In this document: positions 28,957 to 37,639 of the stretch, piece after piece
Layout of the letters: each line of letters starts with the position of its first letter
How positions within the stretch are numbered: the stretch's first letter is position 1
NCBI RefSeq assembly: GCF_014879975.1
Contig: NZ_CP062500.1
Coordinates: 1,426,001 to 1,490,000 of the forward strand
Source of the DNA: Vibrio bathopelagicus
GTDB taxonomy: Bacteria > Pseudomonadota > Gammaproteobacteria > Enterobacterales > Vibrionaceae
Direction: 5' to 3'
DNA: 64,000 nucleotides
The notes under the pieces: generated by a model
Database searches by the model: none
What the model saw: only the letters and a program-made list of their open reading frames with translations
What the model was told of the DNA's origin: nothing
Program-made: the position numbers and the translations under genes

Positions 28957-29879
28957 CAATCATCTTCCTTGTATTGTTCTACTTTTTTTACAAATCTATC
29001 CACGATTCTTTGCTTATCTGGGACTGGAAATAGAATTATATGGAATGTCACCTGGTCATATAAGTGAACACCTTCTAAGCCCTTTATTTGTTTTTTGAAA
29101 AAGGCGTTAGCTCTATCTAAATGATAATCCTTGATTTCCTTTACATAAATGTTATCCATACTTGTACACGAACTGGTTATTTCGCATTCGTGTAGAATAA
29201 AAATGGGTACATGAATTTTTGGTTTTAAGGAGTCTATAGAGATACGACTGGAAAGAGCGTCTTTAATGGACTTTCGAAGTGTTTCGTCTTCAATCAGAAA
29301 GTCTATATCACTAACATTGGTGATGATGCTGTTTTCTTTTTTTAATTTTTTAGTGTCCAGAGAATTAGCTACAGAACTAACGATGGAAGCCAATCTAGTA
29401 TCTTCGATTTTATTGTAGAATTTGGCTTCACCAAACCAGACAGTAAAGTCATTATCTTTGATGACTAAATGTACACTATCTGCACCTTTTGCATTATCTT
29501 GCGCATTTTGCTTATAAAATATCTTTGGCACGACGGGTAAAGCGCCGTAGTGGTGCTTCATAATACCGTATAGAAGTATTTCCGCTAACTCACTTCCCTT
29601 GCTGATGTCTTTAGTCTTATCTTTGTCTACCAATCGTAAGTTTTCAGCAGCAGCTGTTAAAAGAGAATGAGATTGGTCAACTAGTGCTTGTCGTTCGGTA
29701 ATTGAAAGAGAAGTTTCGGCAATGTTGTCCCAAATGAAATTTTGAAAGTGTTTGAACCTCCATTTACCATCTTCGAAGTCATTGACAAGGCTCAGTACAT
29801 GTTTGTTGTGTATAGGTGAAATGTTTTGATTACTGCAGTGTTCAGAAAAAGAACTATCAATTAGTATTTCAAAATCCAT
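28956..29879 (-). CDS. hamA: Hachiman antiphage effector HamA (DUF1837 nuclease)
   Basis: A 307-residue protein. The DUF1837 core reads SELAEILLYGIMKHHYG (about 96-112), KGADSVHLVI (131-140) and WFGEAKFYNK (148-157). Asp134, Glu151 and Lys153 form the PD-(D/E)xK-type triad, intact here, so the nuclease should be active. HamA is the effector that degrades DNA when released by HamB in the published Hachiman work. It is the first gene of the operon, followed directly by hamB. Size and gene order match known hamAB pairs. Confidence 0.87.
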   Translation of the reverse strand: MDFEILIDSSFSEHCSNQNISPIHNKHVLSLVNDFEDGKWRFKHFQNFIWDNIAETSLSITERQALVDQSHSLLTAAAENLRLVDKDKTKDISKGSELAEILLYGIMKHHYGALPVVPKIFYKQNAQDNAKGADSVHLVIKDNDFTVWFGEAKFYNKIEDTRLASIVSSVANSLDTKKLKKENSIITNVSDIDFLIEDETLRKSIKDALSSRISIDSLKPKIHVPIFILHECEITSSCTSMDNIYVKEIKDYHLDRANAFFKKQIKGLEGVHLYDQVTFHIILFPVPDKQRIVDRFVKKVEQYKEDD

Positions 29880-30343
29880 AAAGTTGCTACCGTATTAAAC
29901 TTGGTGAAATGCACATAGTTGATCAATAGAGACTGAGCGTACACTCTTTAATATCCAATTAATAGAACAAACGAAAATATATGAGACCTAACTTACTGTT
30001 TTATAATTATAATGGCGTGAACGTCGGCACTTGTAAAAGAACATGACCAAAGGTTGATAGTTAGATCGAATTTTGCTGCAGTGATATATCGGTGGAGGGA
30101 TTCTCAGCTTTCTGCATTATAAGAGTGGATAACTTTTAGCAGGGAAAAGTCTCATGGACGGGATATGAATTGGTAAAAGGTCTAGCAAATAATTGAGCAG
30201 AAATGACTTGGTTGAATCACCAGCAGGGAAGAGTTCTATATTTAAATCACCCTTGACCCGTCTACAACTTCACACTTTATAGTGCCTATATTGATTGAGA
30301 GGGGCGCTTTCTGTGTTCCCTCCAAAGTAAGTAGAGAGACACT
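29880..30343. other. intergenic region between hamA and the hydrolase gene
   Basis: About 460 nt, AT-rich toward hamA, without a convincing gene. It must hold the divergent promoters for hamA and the hydrolase; TATAGT near 30278 is a possible -10 for the hydrolase, with GTAGAGAGA before its ATG as ribosome binding site. Confidence 0.5.
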
Positions 30344-31216
30344 ATGAAACGCTTAATTTTAAACGTCACAATCTTGGTATTTATGGTTCTTGGTAGCATT
30401 AGTGCCATGGCTCATGATTCAACGGTTAAGTACGGTATTGCGATATCTCATGATGGTGAGCAAATTGCGTATGGCAAAAGTGGGAGTGGGGATACGACGC
30501 TGATCTTCATTCACGGTTGGAGCTTAGACAGCAGGCTTTGGCAAAACCAAGTGAGTGAGTTTTCAAAACAGTATCAAGTGATCACTATGGGCTTAGCAGG
30601 GCACGGTAACTCGTCGTTCAACCGCGAAGAGTACACCATGGTTGCGTTCGCAAAAGACGTGAAAGCAGTAATCGACAAAGAGCAACTCGAATCCGTCATC
30701 TTAGTCGGACATTCCATGGCGGGTGGCGTTATTGCAGAAGCCGCAAAACTGATGCCGAAAAGAGTGAAAGGCATTATTGGTGTCGACACATCGCAAAACG
30801 TCGCACTAGCGGTTTCACAAAACGACCTAGATGCAATGACCAAACCGTTTGAAGCAGACTTCCAAGCGGGCATCACTATGTTCGTGAAAGATTCGCTACC
30901 AAAAGACGTAGACGCAGATTTACTTTACTGGGTAACGCAAGACATGGCATCAGCACCGCCAGCTATCGCGATAAACCAGTTCCGCCATTATCTAGGGCAA
31001 TACGTGACAGGCGAAGCTCACCGCGTGTATGAGAACGTGAATGTGCCAGTAATATTGGTTAACGCTCGCCTATGGCCCACGGATTCAGAAGCGAACAAGA
31101 AACACATCAAGGACTACAGTATTTTCTACATTGAAAACTCAGGCCACTTCCCAATGCTAGAACAACCTGAGCAGTTCAACGCAACGTTGAAGAAAGCGGT
31201 GAAGTCAGTGAAGTAG
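30344..31216 (+). CDS. secreted alpha/beta hydrolase, parent of the downstream 3'-tail array
   Basis: A 290-residue protein with a signal peptide (cleavage near SAMA-HD, about residue 23), so it is periplasmic or secreted. The alpha/beta-hydrolase fold has oxyanion FIHGWS (55-60), nucleophile elbow GHSMAGG (Ser124) and catalytic His268 in SGHFPMLEQP; Asp247 is a candidate acid. Esterase or other hydrolase chemistry is likely, substrate unknown. It is intact and ends AVKSVK-stop, followed by terminator T1. Diverged copies of its 3' end recur seven times downstream. Confidence 0.88.
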   Translation: MKRLILNVTILVFMVLGSISAMAHDSTVKYGIAISHDGEQIAYGKSGSGDTTLIFIHGWSLDSRLWQNQVSEFSKQYQVITMGLAGHGNSSFNREEYTMVAFAKDVKAVIDKEQLESVILVGHSMAGGVIAEAAKLMPKRVKGIIGVDTSQNVALAVSQNDLDAMTKPFEADFQAGITMFVKDSLPKDVDADLLYWVTQDMASAPPAIAINQFRHYLGQYVTGEAHRVYENVNVPVILVNARLWPTDSEANKKHIKDYSIFYIENSGHFPMLEQPEQFNATLKKAVKSVK

Positions 31217-31246
31217 GGCGGTTGTAATCATCCTATAGATAAAACT

Positions 31247-31273
31247 AAGGCCTCGCGTGTGCGAGGCCTTTTT
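31247..31273 (+). terminator. hydrolase terminator T1
   Basis: AAGGCCTCGC, GTGT, GCGAGGCCTT, then TTT. It is preceded by ATAGATAAAACT, the stretch shared by the array terminators. Confidence 0.92.
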
Positions 31274-31358
31274 GTTCTAGATGGTGCGCTCATGCCGATT
31301 AGTTCAGCAACGATTAAAAGGCATTGCTCTAAACTTTTCGACCTTGTTAAAATGTATT

Positions 31359-32042
31359 CTACCTGATCTTAAGGAATACTCTTTTTTCTTCATCAGATAG
31401 TTTTTGTGCCCAAAAGCAGAATTTCCTTAACCTAGTCAATGCTCGGTGTTTTCCAGAATTGCTTAATATCCATGGCACAAAAAACAAAGAAGCGTAAACG
31501 ACGAAAAATAGCCCTATAGCCATAAATGTCTCATTGGACTCCCAAAATAGTGATATTAGTGATGCTGCTAAAAAGGACGCAAATATTATGAACCAAGGGT
31601 TTGTAACTATTGGTGATTGTGAATAACTTTCGATTTCGGTATTACAATATTCTAGAGTGCTATTAAAATCACAATTTTTTGTTGTTTTTGATTTAATCGC
31701 CCCTTCATAGAATAAAACGAATTGTAAATATTCGTTATTTTTACTAAAAAATGAGAGCTCATGCTGGAAAATGTTCGAGTAACGCTCAAATGCTTTTTGT
31801 CGGCATATGTTGTATTGTTTGATCATTTTGAAGCACATGATCAAAGAGAAAGACAGTGACAACGTTGACTGAAACATTCCCTCTGCGAAATACTTGAGAC
31901 CAATTGCTCCGAATGTAAAGAGTAAGAACTGACATATCAACACAATCAGATCACCGATATTATTATTTACAACTATCGTCCTAAATACTTTCCATACATC
32001 TGCGTCATTACAAAGTTTGTAATGTTCCAAAAATACTTTCAC
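31359..32042 (-). CDS. hypothetical four-helix membrane protein
   Basis: A 227-residue protein starting at GTG behind GGGAG. Two hydrophobic helices at about 29-48 and 55-75, a polar region of about 70 residues, two more helices at about 147-165 and 170-192, then a basic C-terminal tail. The layout (two TM pairs round a cytoplasmic segment) recalls SLATT-type predicted effector proteins, but no family signature is certain. It is AT-richer than its surroundings and forms cargo 1 of the array, between the intact hydrolase and tail remnant 1. Confidence 0.65.
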   Translation of the reverse strand: MKVFLEHYKLCNDADVWKVFRTIVVNNNIGDLIVLICQFLLFTFGAIGLKYFAEGMFQSTLSLSFSLIMCFKMIKQYNICRQKAFERYSNIFQHELSFFSKNNEYLQFVLFYEGAIKSKTTKNCDFNSTLEYCNTEIESYSQSPIVTNPWFIIFASFLAASLISLFWESNETFMAIGLFFVVYASLFFVPWILSNSGKHRALTRLRKFCFWAQKLSDEEKRVFLKIR

Positions 32043-32225
32043 TCACTGCTCCCGAAGACGCGCTAGTTTTTTTTACTAGGATTATAGGATAATTTCCTTT
32101 TAAAACATGAGATTAACGTTATTGGTCAAAGTTGTATATATCTTTTAGGTTACTAAACATTAAAACACTAATTTAGGTAAAGGATGCGTCAGGTTTGCGG
32201 GATGCTTCCCCATAGTTTTTAAAAC

Positions 32226-32606
32226 TCGCTACCAAAAGGTGTAGACGCGAATTTACTTTACTGGGTAACGCAAGATATGGCATCAGCACCGCCAGCTATC
32301 GCGATAAACCAGTTCCGCCATTATCTAGGGCAATACGTGACAGGCGAAGCCCACAGAGTATATGAGAACGTGAACGTGCCAGTAATATTGGTCAACGCTC
32401 GTCTATGGCCAACGGATTCAGAAGCGAACAAAAAGCACATTAAGGATTGCAGCATTTACTACATTGAAGACTCAGGCCACTTCCCAATGCTCGAGCAACC
32501 TGAGCAGTTCAACACAACGTTGATGAAAGTGGTTAAGTCAGTGAGGTAGGGCGCTGTGGTTGTTAAATGATGGCTGCAACTGTTGATATAAAAACCAAGG
32601 CCTCGC
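32226..32606 (+). pseudogene. hydrolase 3'-tail remnant 1 with half a terminator
   Basis: About 325 nt match the last third of the hydrolase gene. From 32277 it encodes 90 residues, of which I count 83 identical to the parent, ending VVKSVR-stop at 32549. The catalytic-His motif GHFPMLEQPEQFN is kept. The following AAAACCAAGGCCTCGCG is the left arm of the shared terminator, but the sequence then changes to TTTTTTAAG, so the right arm is lost. There is no nucleophile and no start, so it is not a functional gene. Confidence 0.88.
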
Positions 32607-32652
32607 GTTTTTTAAGTTAAATCGATGGAGCCTATCAATCTGATAGAGTCCA

Positions 32653-32775
32653 TTATTTTTTGTCTTGAGATTCTTTATATTTTTTTGCAATCCACTCATG
32701 CAAATGAAGCCCCGTTTGACGCTTTAGGAATACGCTGATACCAGCCAAAATTAACAGTCCAATTATTGTACCCAT
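32653..32775 (-). CDS. small single-TM protein (40 aa)
   Basis: ATG at 32775 follows GGAGATG. The product has a hydrophobic N-terminal helix (MGTIIGLLILAGISVF) and a basic tail ending SQDKK. The good ribosome binding site and membrane-helix layout support it. It lies in cargo 2, next to the ribbon-helix-helix gene, with no known family. Short membrane peptides of this type can be toxins, but there is no further evidence. Confidence 0.55.
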   Translation of the reverse strand: MGTIIGLLILAGISVFLKRQTGLHLHEWIAKKYKESQDKK

Positions 32776-32835
32776 AATCATCTCCACGCTTTGTCATTTT
32801 TTAAATTCAGTTTAATCAATACGTTAGTGTTTTGA

Positions 32836-33093
32836 TTAATCCATTGATTTCATCATTTTATCTATATTAAGCCCACCAAGATCCTCGAGGTTGTTCTTAA
32901 TCTCTTCATCGATTGATAGCTGGCGTTCCACTTGCTTTATTTCCTTCTCAAGAAACTTTTCAACTTCTTGAGATACGTTGAACATTAAGCCTTGTTCACG
33001 CGCTGCTTTTCTCGCTCGTTTAAGACGAACATCTAAGTCTGATGAGATTTTGATGTTCAGTGATACTTTGGATTGTTTTTTCTGTAATGACAT
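32836..33093 (-). CDS. ribbon-helix-helix-like small protein
   Basis: An 85-residue protein from the ATG at 33093. Residues about 8-45 read as a beta strand then two helices (KVSLNIKISSDLDVRLKRAR, then VSQEVEKFLEKEI), the pattern of MetJ/Arc-type DNA-binding proteins such as antitoxins and partition factors. The C-terminal helix is acidic. It is close to the 40-residue gene downstream on the same strand; no classical toxin gene is present, so an antitoxin role is unproven. Confidence 0.65.
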   Translation of the reverse strand: MSLQKKQSKVSLNIKISSDLDVRLKRARKAAREQGLMFNVSQEVEKFLEKEIKQVERQLSIDEEIKNNLEDLGGLNIDKMMKSMD

Positions 33094-33163
33094 ATCGATT
33101 CTCAACTTTATCTAAAAAATACTATAAACTTTTCTACCCTTTTAGCAAGAAATTTCGACGTTG

Positions 33164-33375
33164 ACGGATTCAGGATCGAACAAGAAACACATCAAGGATT
33201 ACAGTATTTACTACATTGAAGACTCCGGGCATTTCCCAATGCTAGAGCAACCTGAGCAGTTCAACACAAGGTTGATGAAAGCGGTGAAGTCAGTGAAGTA
33301 GGGTGCTGTAGTCATTAAAGGATAGTTGTAATTGTTGATAGAAAAACTAAGGCCTCGCGTGTACGAGGCCTTTTT
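33164..33375 (+). pseudogene. hydrolase 3'-tail remnant 2 with terminator T3
   Basis: From ACGGATTCAG the sequence follows the parent 3' end to the stop at 33301, in frame (reads IKDYSIYYIEDSGHFPM, then ends MKAVKSVK-stop). By eye about one base in ten differs from the parent. The complete terminator AAGGCCTCGC-GTGT-ACGAGGCCTTTTT is at 33349-33375. Confidence 0.88.
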
Positions 33376-33563
33376 GTCTTAGTTAGAAATCCAGATGTAA
33401 CTTGGAATTGAGCAATTTGAGCTAGTTATTCTGATTTTCTAGATCAGATACGACAAGCAGTAGAAGTAAAATAATGTTTGGCGTGAAATGGTAAGTATTT
33501 GCCGATAGGAAATTTAAGCTTTAGTCGATCCTAAATTACCCATCCAAATGGTTGATATTCATT

Positions 33564-33932
33564 ATGAGAAAGTTTTTTAAATATGCTATGACATTGTTTA
33601 TTTGCGTGAGCCTATTCGTTTTTGGTTATGTCTATGGGCATAAACAAGCAGAGAAGTTGGTTCCCCAATACTCTGGTATTTTTAAGAAAATGAACGGGGA
33701 TGAAGTTCAATGGGAAGCGCCTGCCGAAGCAACGTTGAGATGGCGTTCTGGGCAGTACGAGATTCGATACAAAGCTCCTGATGGAGACAGCGCATACACT
33801 GCAATTGATCCAAGCTTTGGAGATATGTGCGGAGTCATGTTAGGCATGTCTGAAAAACTAGTGTGCTGGAACGACAACTCTAATCACAAAATTCAAAACT
33901 TCAGCTTTGAAGGTATAGAGGTTATGCAGTGA
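33564..33932 (+). CDS. hypothetical membrane-anchored or secreted protein
   Basis: A 122-residue protein from MRKFFKYAM, with one hydrophobic helix (about 5-25, containing FGYVYG) and a polar, Trp-rich rest including one Cys pair (DMCGVMLG and LVCWND). Probably periplasmic and anchored by its N-terminus. The ribosome binding site is weak. It is cargo 3 of the array, with the secreted protein at 34127. No family recognised. Confidence 0.6.
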   Translation: MRKFFKYAMTLFICVSLFVFGYVYGHKQAEKLVPQYSGIFKKMNGDEVQWEAPAEATLRWRSGQYEIRYKAPDGDSAYTAIDPSFGDMCGVMLGMSEKLVCWNDNSNHKIQNFSFEGIEVMQ

Positions 33933-34126
33933 CAGGAATAGTCAACGCAAGCAACCAATTGTGACTGATCCAACTGGTGTCAGGAAAATAAGAGCTTTAA
34001 TTGAGGCTTTAGAACATTAGCTAGAACATTTGGCGGCGCAAGCTAATTATGAAAATGCTTTTGTTTAATTACATAGTTATCGCTGGTAATTACTGCCCTA
34101 ATTTACTGATTACAGGAACAAATAAA

Positions 34127-34504
34127 ATGAAAAAATTGATTACCTTAGCGACTCTAGTAGCTGCATCGCTCACGGCTCAAGCGGGAACATTCATTTACCA
34201 GTCAGAGGAGACAGGCAAGGGCTACGAGCTGCCTGTTGAATGTGCGGATGAATCGTACGAATACGCCCCGAATGGTAATTTGATTTGTGATGAGACGAGC
34301 TATTTCCCTACAACGCGCATCAACCCGTCAGACATGACACCACCGCCACCAATGGAGACGGCAGAGCCTGAGGGGGATGGTTGGGGATTCCCTTTACTGA
34401 GCACTGTAGGCAAAGTGATCATCTTCCTAGACCCCAAGCCGCCTGCTGATGCCTACATAGAATGCGAAAGCCAAGGCAACACACAACAATGCACAGTTTA
34501 CTAG
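34127..34504 (+). CDS. small secreted hypothetical protein
   Basis: A 125-residue protein. MKKLITLATLVAASLTAQA is a clean signal peptide behind AGGA; the ATG at 34049 is rejected. The mature part holds four Cys (about residues 36, 54, 117, 122), probably disulfides, and a PPPPME stretch. No known domain. Confidence 0.65.
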   Translation: MKKLITLATLVAASLTAQAGTFIYQSEETGKGYELPVECADESYEYAPNGNLICDETSYFPTTRINPSDMTPPPPMETAEPEGDGWGFPLLSTVGKVIIFLDPKPPADAYIECESQGNTQQCTVY

Positions 34505-34556
34505 CATGACACCGCAGCAAGCGTTCGCAGTTTGTGAAGACCTGATCACGGTTTAC

Positions 34557-34660
34557 TAGAGCAGTTCAACACATTGTAGATTAAAGGTTTTAAGTCAATG
34601 AAGTAGTGCGGTTGCAATCGTTGATAGAAAAACCAAGGCCTCGCGGTGCGAGGCCTTTTT
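34557..34660 (+). pseudogene. hydrolase 3'-tail remnant 3 with terminator T4
   Basis: GAGCAGTTCAACACA to AAGTCAATGAAGTAG follows the last 50 nt of the parent, with an early in-frame break. The parent-like 3' flank GTGCGGTTGCAATCGTTGATAG and the terminator (34635-34660, with a shortened loop) follow. Confidence 0.82.
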
Positions 34661-34698
34661 GTTTGTGTTAATGATGTACCTGACTTGGAGAGTATTAG

Positions 34699-35079
34699 CT
34701 ACTCTATGTAGATCGCTATTCCATTCACCGTCTGTTCTGAAACAGGGATTAAGTACTGGTAGTCTGTGCCAACGCCTCCCAATACTACAGAGTTGTTGCT
34801 TCCTGTCGCTTGAAGTAAGACACCATTAGCTCCTAGTTTAGCCGCCTGCTTTTTTAACTTTTCGATTGCATAGTCGATGGATCCTTGTTTAGTCACACCA
34901 GTATCACTAGATGCATCAACTAAAGCTATTTTTTCATAGGTCTCAGGCGCTTCAAGATAAAGCCTAACCTCTTGAGGTGTAATTGGGTCTCTGGCTTCAC
35001 CGACTAATATTGCTGAACCAGATGCACAGCCAACTAAAAATAGCGTGATAAAAAGAGCTAAGGTTTTAAAGATATTCAT
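34699..35079 (-). CDS. hypothetical lipoprotein
   Basis: A 126-residue protein from MNIFKTLALF; the lipobox LVGC-A (Cys near residue 18) predicts a lipid-anchored protein. The mature part has VRLYLEAPETYEKIALVDASS and AAKLGANGVLLQATG, a pattern seen in small periplasmic lipoproteins with a two-layer alpha-beta domain. An earlier ATG at 35133 would precede the signal and is less likely. Role unknown. Confidence 0.7.
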   Translation of the reverse strand: MNIFKTLALFITLFLVGCASGSAILVGEARDPITPQEVRLYLEAPETYEKIALVDASSDTGVTKQGSIDYAIEKLKKQAAKLGANGVLLQATGSNNSVVLGGVGTDYQYLIPVSEQTVNGIAIYIE

Positions 35080-35242
35080 TGGTATTAGGTCTGTTTCTGG
35101 AATTAGGCGCGGAGTATAGCGAAATAAGACCATCCTTTAATTATGGGTATTGTAACAAGTTGCGTTATTGCTTGTGAATCAGATGCATATGAGACTTGAC
35201 CGACAATCCCCTCATAGCCTCCCCTTGGTTTACATCTCCAAT

Positions 35243-35269
35243 CTCTTGTTGGTAACGGGAAAGGGGAGG
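35243..35269. repeat. 27-bp direct repeat, copy 1
   Basis: CTCTTGTTGGTAACGGGAAA followed by GGGGAGG. The other copy at 37305-37331 differs by one base. The pair flanks the GST and MFS genes. Here CCTCCCCTT at 35218 can pair with AAGGGGAGG, so this copy may also fold as a terminator. Confidence 0.75.
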
Positions 35270-35310
35270 GGTGATATTAGACTCGTTCAACACAACACTG
35301 TTCAAAGTGA

Positions 35311-35943
35311 TTAAGCATTTTTGTATTCGCAATAGCTAAGTTTTTTTGCAAGTGACTCTAGGCTAAACGTTGCCAATGTGTCTTTGAAAGGCGAACTGTG
35401 TAAGGCAGTGGTGAGGATGTCGTGCTCCTCTGCTGAAAGCAAACTAGCGTGCCTGAATAGAACGTAATCTAATGCTATGTGCAGGTACAATGTTGAGAAG
35501 TCAGGCTGAAGAATGTCATGATTGTTATTCAACTGCCCGACAAGCGCTTTAACGCTTCTTTGAATTCCTTTCTTTCCTCTAATCGTTAGCACGTTTTGCT
35601 CAGCTTCGAAGCGGCTTAGTGCTGCGCACCGAAATGCCACTTCCATTAGCGTTTTACTCAGTCCCAATAACGACATGCGTTGAGTGTCGCTAGCCTTGGT
35701 CGCTGCTAGTTTTTCAGTTGGGTAAGCTTGCATGAGAAACTCGCAGATCGTTAAGCTCTCGGTGAGTGCAACCTCATCACTGGTTTCTAGAACCGGAATG
35801 GTACTGAATGGATTGATTGTGACCAATGTGTTGGGTGTTTGCCATGGGTCGATCCATTCAAGAACTATTGGAGCATCACACAGATAGGCCGTGGCTAACA
35901 CTGCTCTGGAGAATGGAGAGGTGTCGTTTAAATACAATTTCAT
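35311..35943 (-). CDS. glutathione S-transferase-like protein
   Basis: A 210-residue protein with the thioredoxin-like N-terminal domain of GSTs (MKLYLNDTSPFSRAV, with INPFSTIPVLE and ALTESLTICEFL supplying the cis-Pro and Glu-Ser glutathione contacts, about 45-70) and a helical C-terminal domain. Cytoplasmic. It lies 14 nt after the MFS gene on the same strand, so the two are an operon. Substrate unknown. Confidence 0.8.
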   Translation of the reverse strand: MKLYLNDTSPFSRAVLATAYLCDAPIVLEWIDPWQTPNTLVTINPFSTIPVLETSDEVALTESLTICEFLMQAYPTEKLAATKASDTQRMSLLGLSKTLMEVAFRCAALSRFEAEQNVLTIRGKKGIQRSVKALVGQLNNNHDILQPDFSTLYLHIALDYVLFRHASLLSAEEHDILTTALHSSPFKDTLATFSLESLAKKLSYCEYKNA

Positions 35944-35957
35944 GAGCGATTCCTTTG

Positions 35958-37160
35958 CTAAGAATTTATTTGAGCAGTGTTTAATGTCTGTTGTTTGGTT
36001 GTTGTAAACGCAATGCAGAATACCGACAAAATGAGTGCACTCGCGCTGATCATAAATAAGAGGTTATAACTGGTGAGTTGCGGGGCGTAATTAGCCATAA
36101 CGAAGCCGACTATTCCTTGCGATATCGCAAAAGCCATTGTCATTGCTCCCCAAGATTTCGTATGGAGCTGTGTCCCAACGATCTCTAAGGTATAAGTTGA
36201 GACCAGTGTTACGGTGCCAGGAGTAAACATACCGACCAACAAAGATGAAGCAAAAAGTGCTATTTCACTGGTGCTTAATAGCGGAAGAGCAACCCCTACA
36301 GCTTTACAAATAAACGCAGCTAATAGTGCTTTTTTAAGTCCAAATTTATCACCTAGTATACCGGTTACTATTGGCCCAATCGCTGCCCCTATGCCAAAGA
36401 CAGCCCAATAAAAACCGTCACTCGCAAAACTCATTTCTAGCTCTCGAACAATATAGTCGACCCAAAAGAGAGTGTGGGGTAAATAACCGATGGCGCTAAA
36501 GCTATAGGCTAAAAGTACGCAGCTAATACTGATGCGCTCATTCTTAGATAAGGCATTAAACGTCGATGGGCTTTTATCGCAATGGTTTGGCTTGACCTCA
36601 AGAGACCATGTGTTCCACGTCAGGACGGTTGCGAGGAAAGCGATCGCTCCCATACCTAACCATGCACTTTCAACACTTTGGTAGATTAGCAAAGGTATGA
36701 TGGTTCCTGAAATCATGGCGCCGAGACCAATGCCTGAAAATACGACGCCACTGATTCTTGCTTTCATCTCTTGAGGGTGAAGGCTGGTGATCACGGGTGG
36801 TGCGAGTACCATAAGTACGGCTCCCGATACACCCGCAATGGTTCTAAGCGTTAAAAACCATTCAAAGGGCGCAGACTTTAAAGCACAGCCAAGATAACTA
36901 AAGCTACTTAACAATAGAGAGGCGCGTATGAGTGTGCCTGTTGAATAATACCTTTGTAAAAAGCTCGAAGCAGGAGCCCCGAAGATATAGCCAATCAGTG
37001 TCGCAGCCCCAAGTATGGAGGCATCTTCGCTTGAGAACCACCCACTTTGAATGAGCACTGGCATTAAAGCTATATAAGCAAATCGCCCAATGCCGTTTCC
37101 AACTAATGTTGCTGCGAGCCCTGCGAAGGTGTTGCGATTCAATAGTTTTACGTGCTGCAT
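35958..37160 (-). CDS. MFS transporter, YbfB/YjiJ type
   Basis: A 400-residue protein with about 12 hydrophobic helices. The start region (GNGIGRFAYIALMPVL) and the GAATLIGYIFGAP loop fit the YbfB/YjiJ branch of the major facilitator superfamily. It is the first gene of a two-gene operon with the GST-like gene. The operon is bracketed by a 27-bp direct repeat. Confidence 0.82.
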   Translation of the reverse strand: MQHVKLLNRNTFAGLAATLVGNGIGRFAYIALMPVLIQSGWFSSEDASILGAATLIGYIFGAPASSFLQRYYSTGTLIRASLLLSSFSYLGCALKSAPFEWFLTLRTIAGVSGAVLMVLAPPVITSLHPQEMKARISGVVFSGIGLGAMISGTIIPLLIYQSVESAWLGMGAIAFLATVLTWNTWSLEVKPNHCDKSPSTFNALSKNERISISCVLLAYSFSAIGYLPHTLFWVDYIVRELEMSFASDGFYWAVFGIGAAIGPIVTGILGDKFGLKKALLAAFICKAVGVALPLLSTSEIALFASSLLVGMFTPGTVTLVSTYTLEIVGTQLHTKSWGAMTMAFAISQGIVGFVMANYAPQLTSYNLLFMISASALILSVFCIAFTTTKQQTLNTAQINS

Positions 37161-37639
37161 GTCACGTACCCTTAATATGTATCTGTAACATTACGCTAAC
37201 ATTTAAAGCTGAACTTTCTCAACTGAGTTTTTGCTCTACTTTGTAGGGTTTGATGACAGGTCAGATTCTTTGTAAGTGTTAGATTGGTCACTTACATTTT
37301 CAAGCTCTTGTTGGTAATGGGAAAGGGGAGGAACTGAATCCGGATCGTGACAAGTACAGCTCTATATTCAGCGACAAATAATAATCTCCAATGAATTTCT
37401 CAAAGAAGTAAAAGCTCTCTGAATACTTACCAATCTCAAGAAATAACATTCTAAAAATGATCGTGTAACAACCTGTTAACTGGTTGTATTGTCGCTGTGT
37501 TATCTGTCTTAGTTGCATATCGTTACCAAGCTCAGAACATATCATTACTTTTGAGGATTTGAATATGAACAGAAAACTAATAACGGCTTTATTCATGCGC
37601 GATCATATTCAAGGTTTTCTTTTAGAATCGGCGACTTAA
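37161..37639. other. intergenic region between two MFS genes
   Basis: About 480 nt between divergent transporter genes. It holds the second 27-bp repeat (37305-37331). An open frame on the minus strand (37300-37596) has no ribosome binding site or family and is not called. No other structure seen. Confidence 0.5.
37305..37331. repeat. 27-bp direct repeat, copy 2
   Basis: CTCTTGTTGGTAATGGGAAA followed by GGGGAGG, one base different from the copy at 35243. Same orientation, about 2.06 kb apart. Confidence 0.75.

Noticed and set aside
32277..32549. Separate 90-residue gene
   Set aside because: It is the 3' end of a hydrolase copy without the nucleophile and without a start signal, so it is treated as a remnant.
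37300..37596. 98-residue protein on the minus strand
   Set aside because: No ribosome binding site, no domain, and it spans the 27-bp repeat and an intergenic region.
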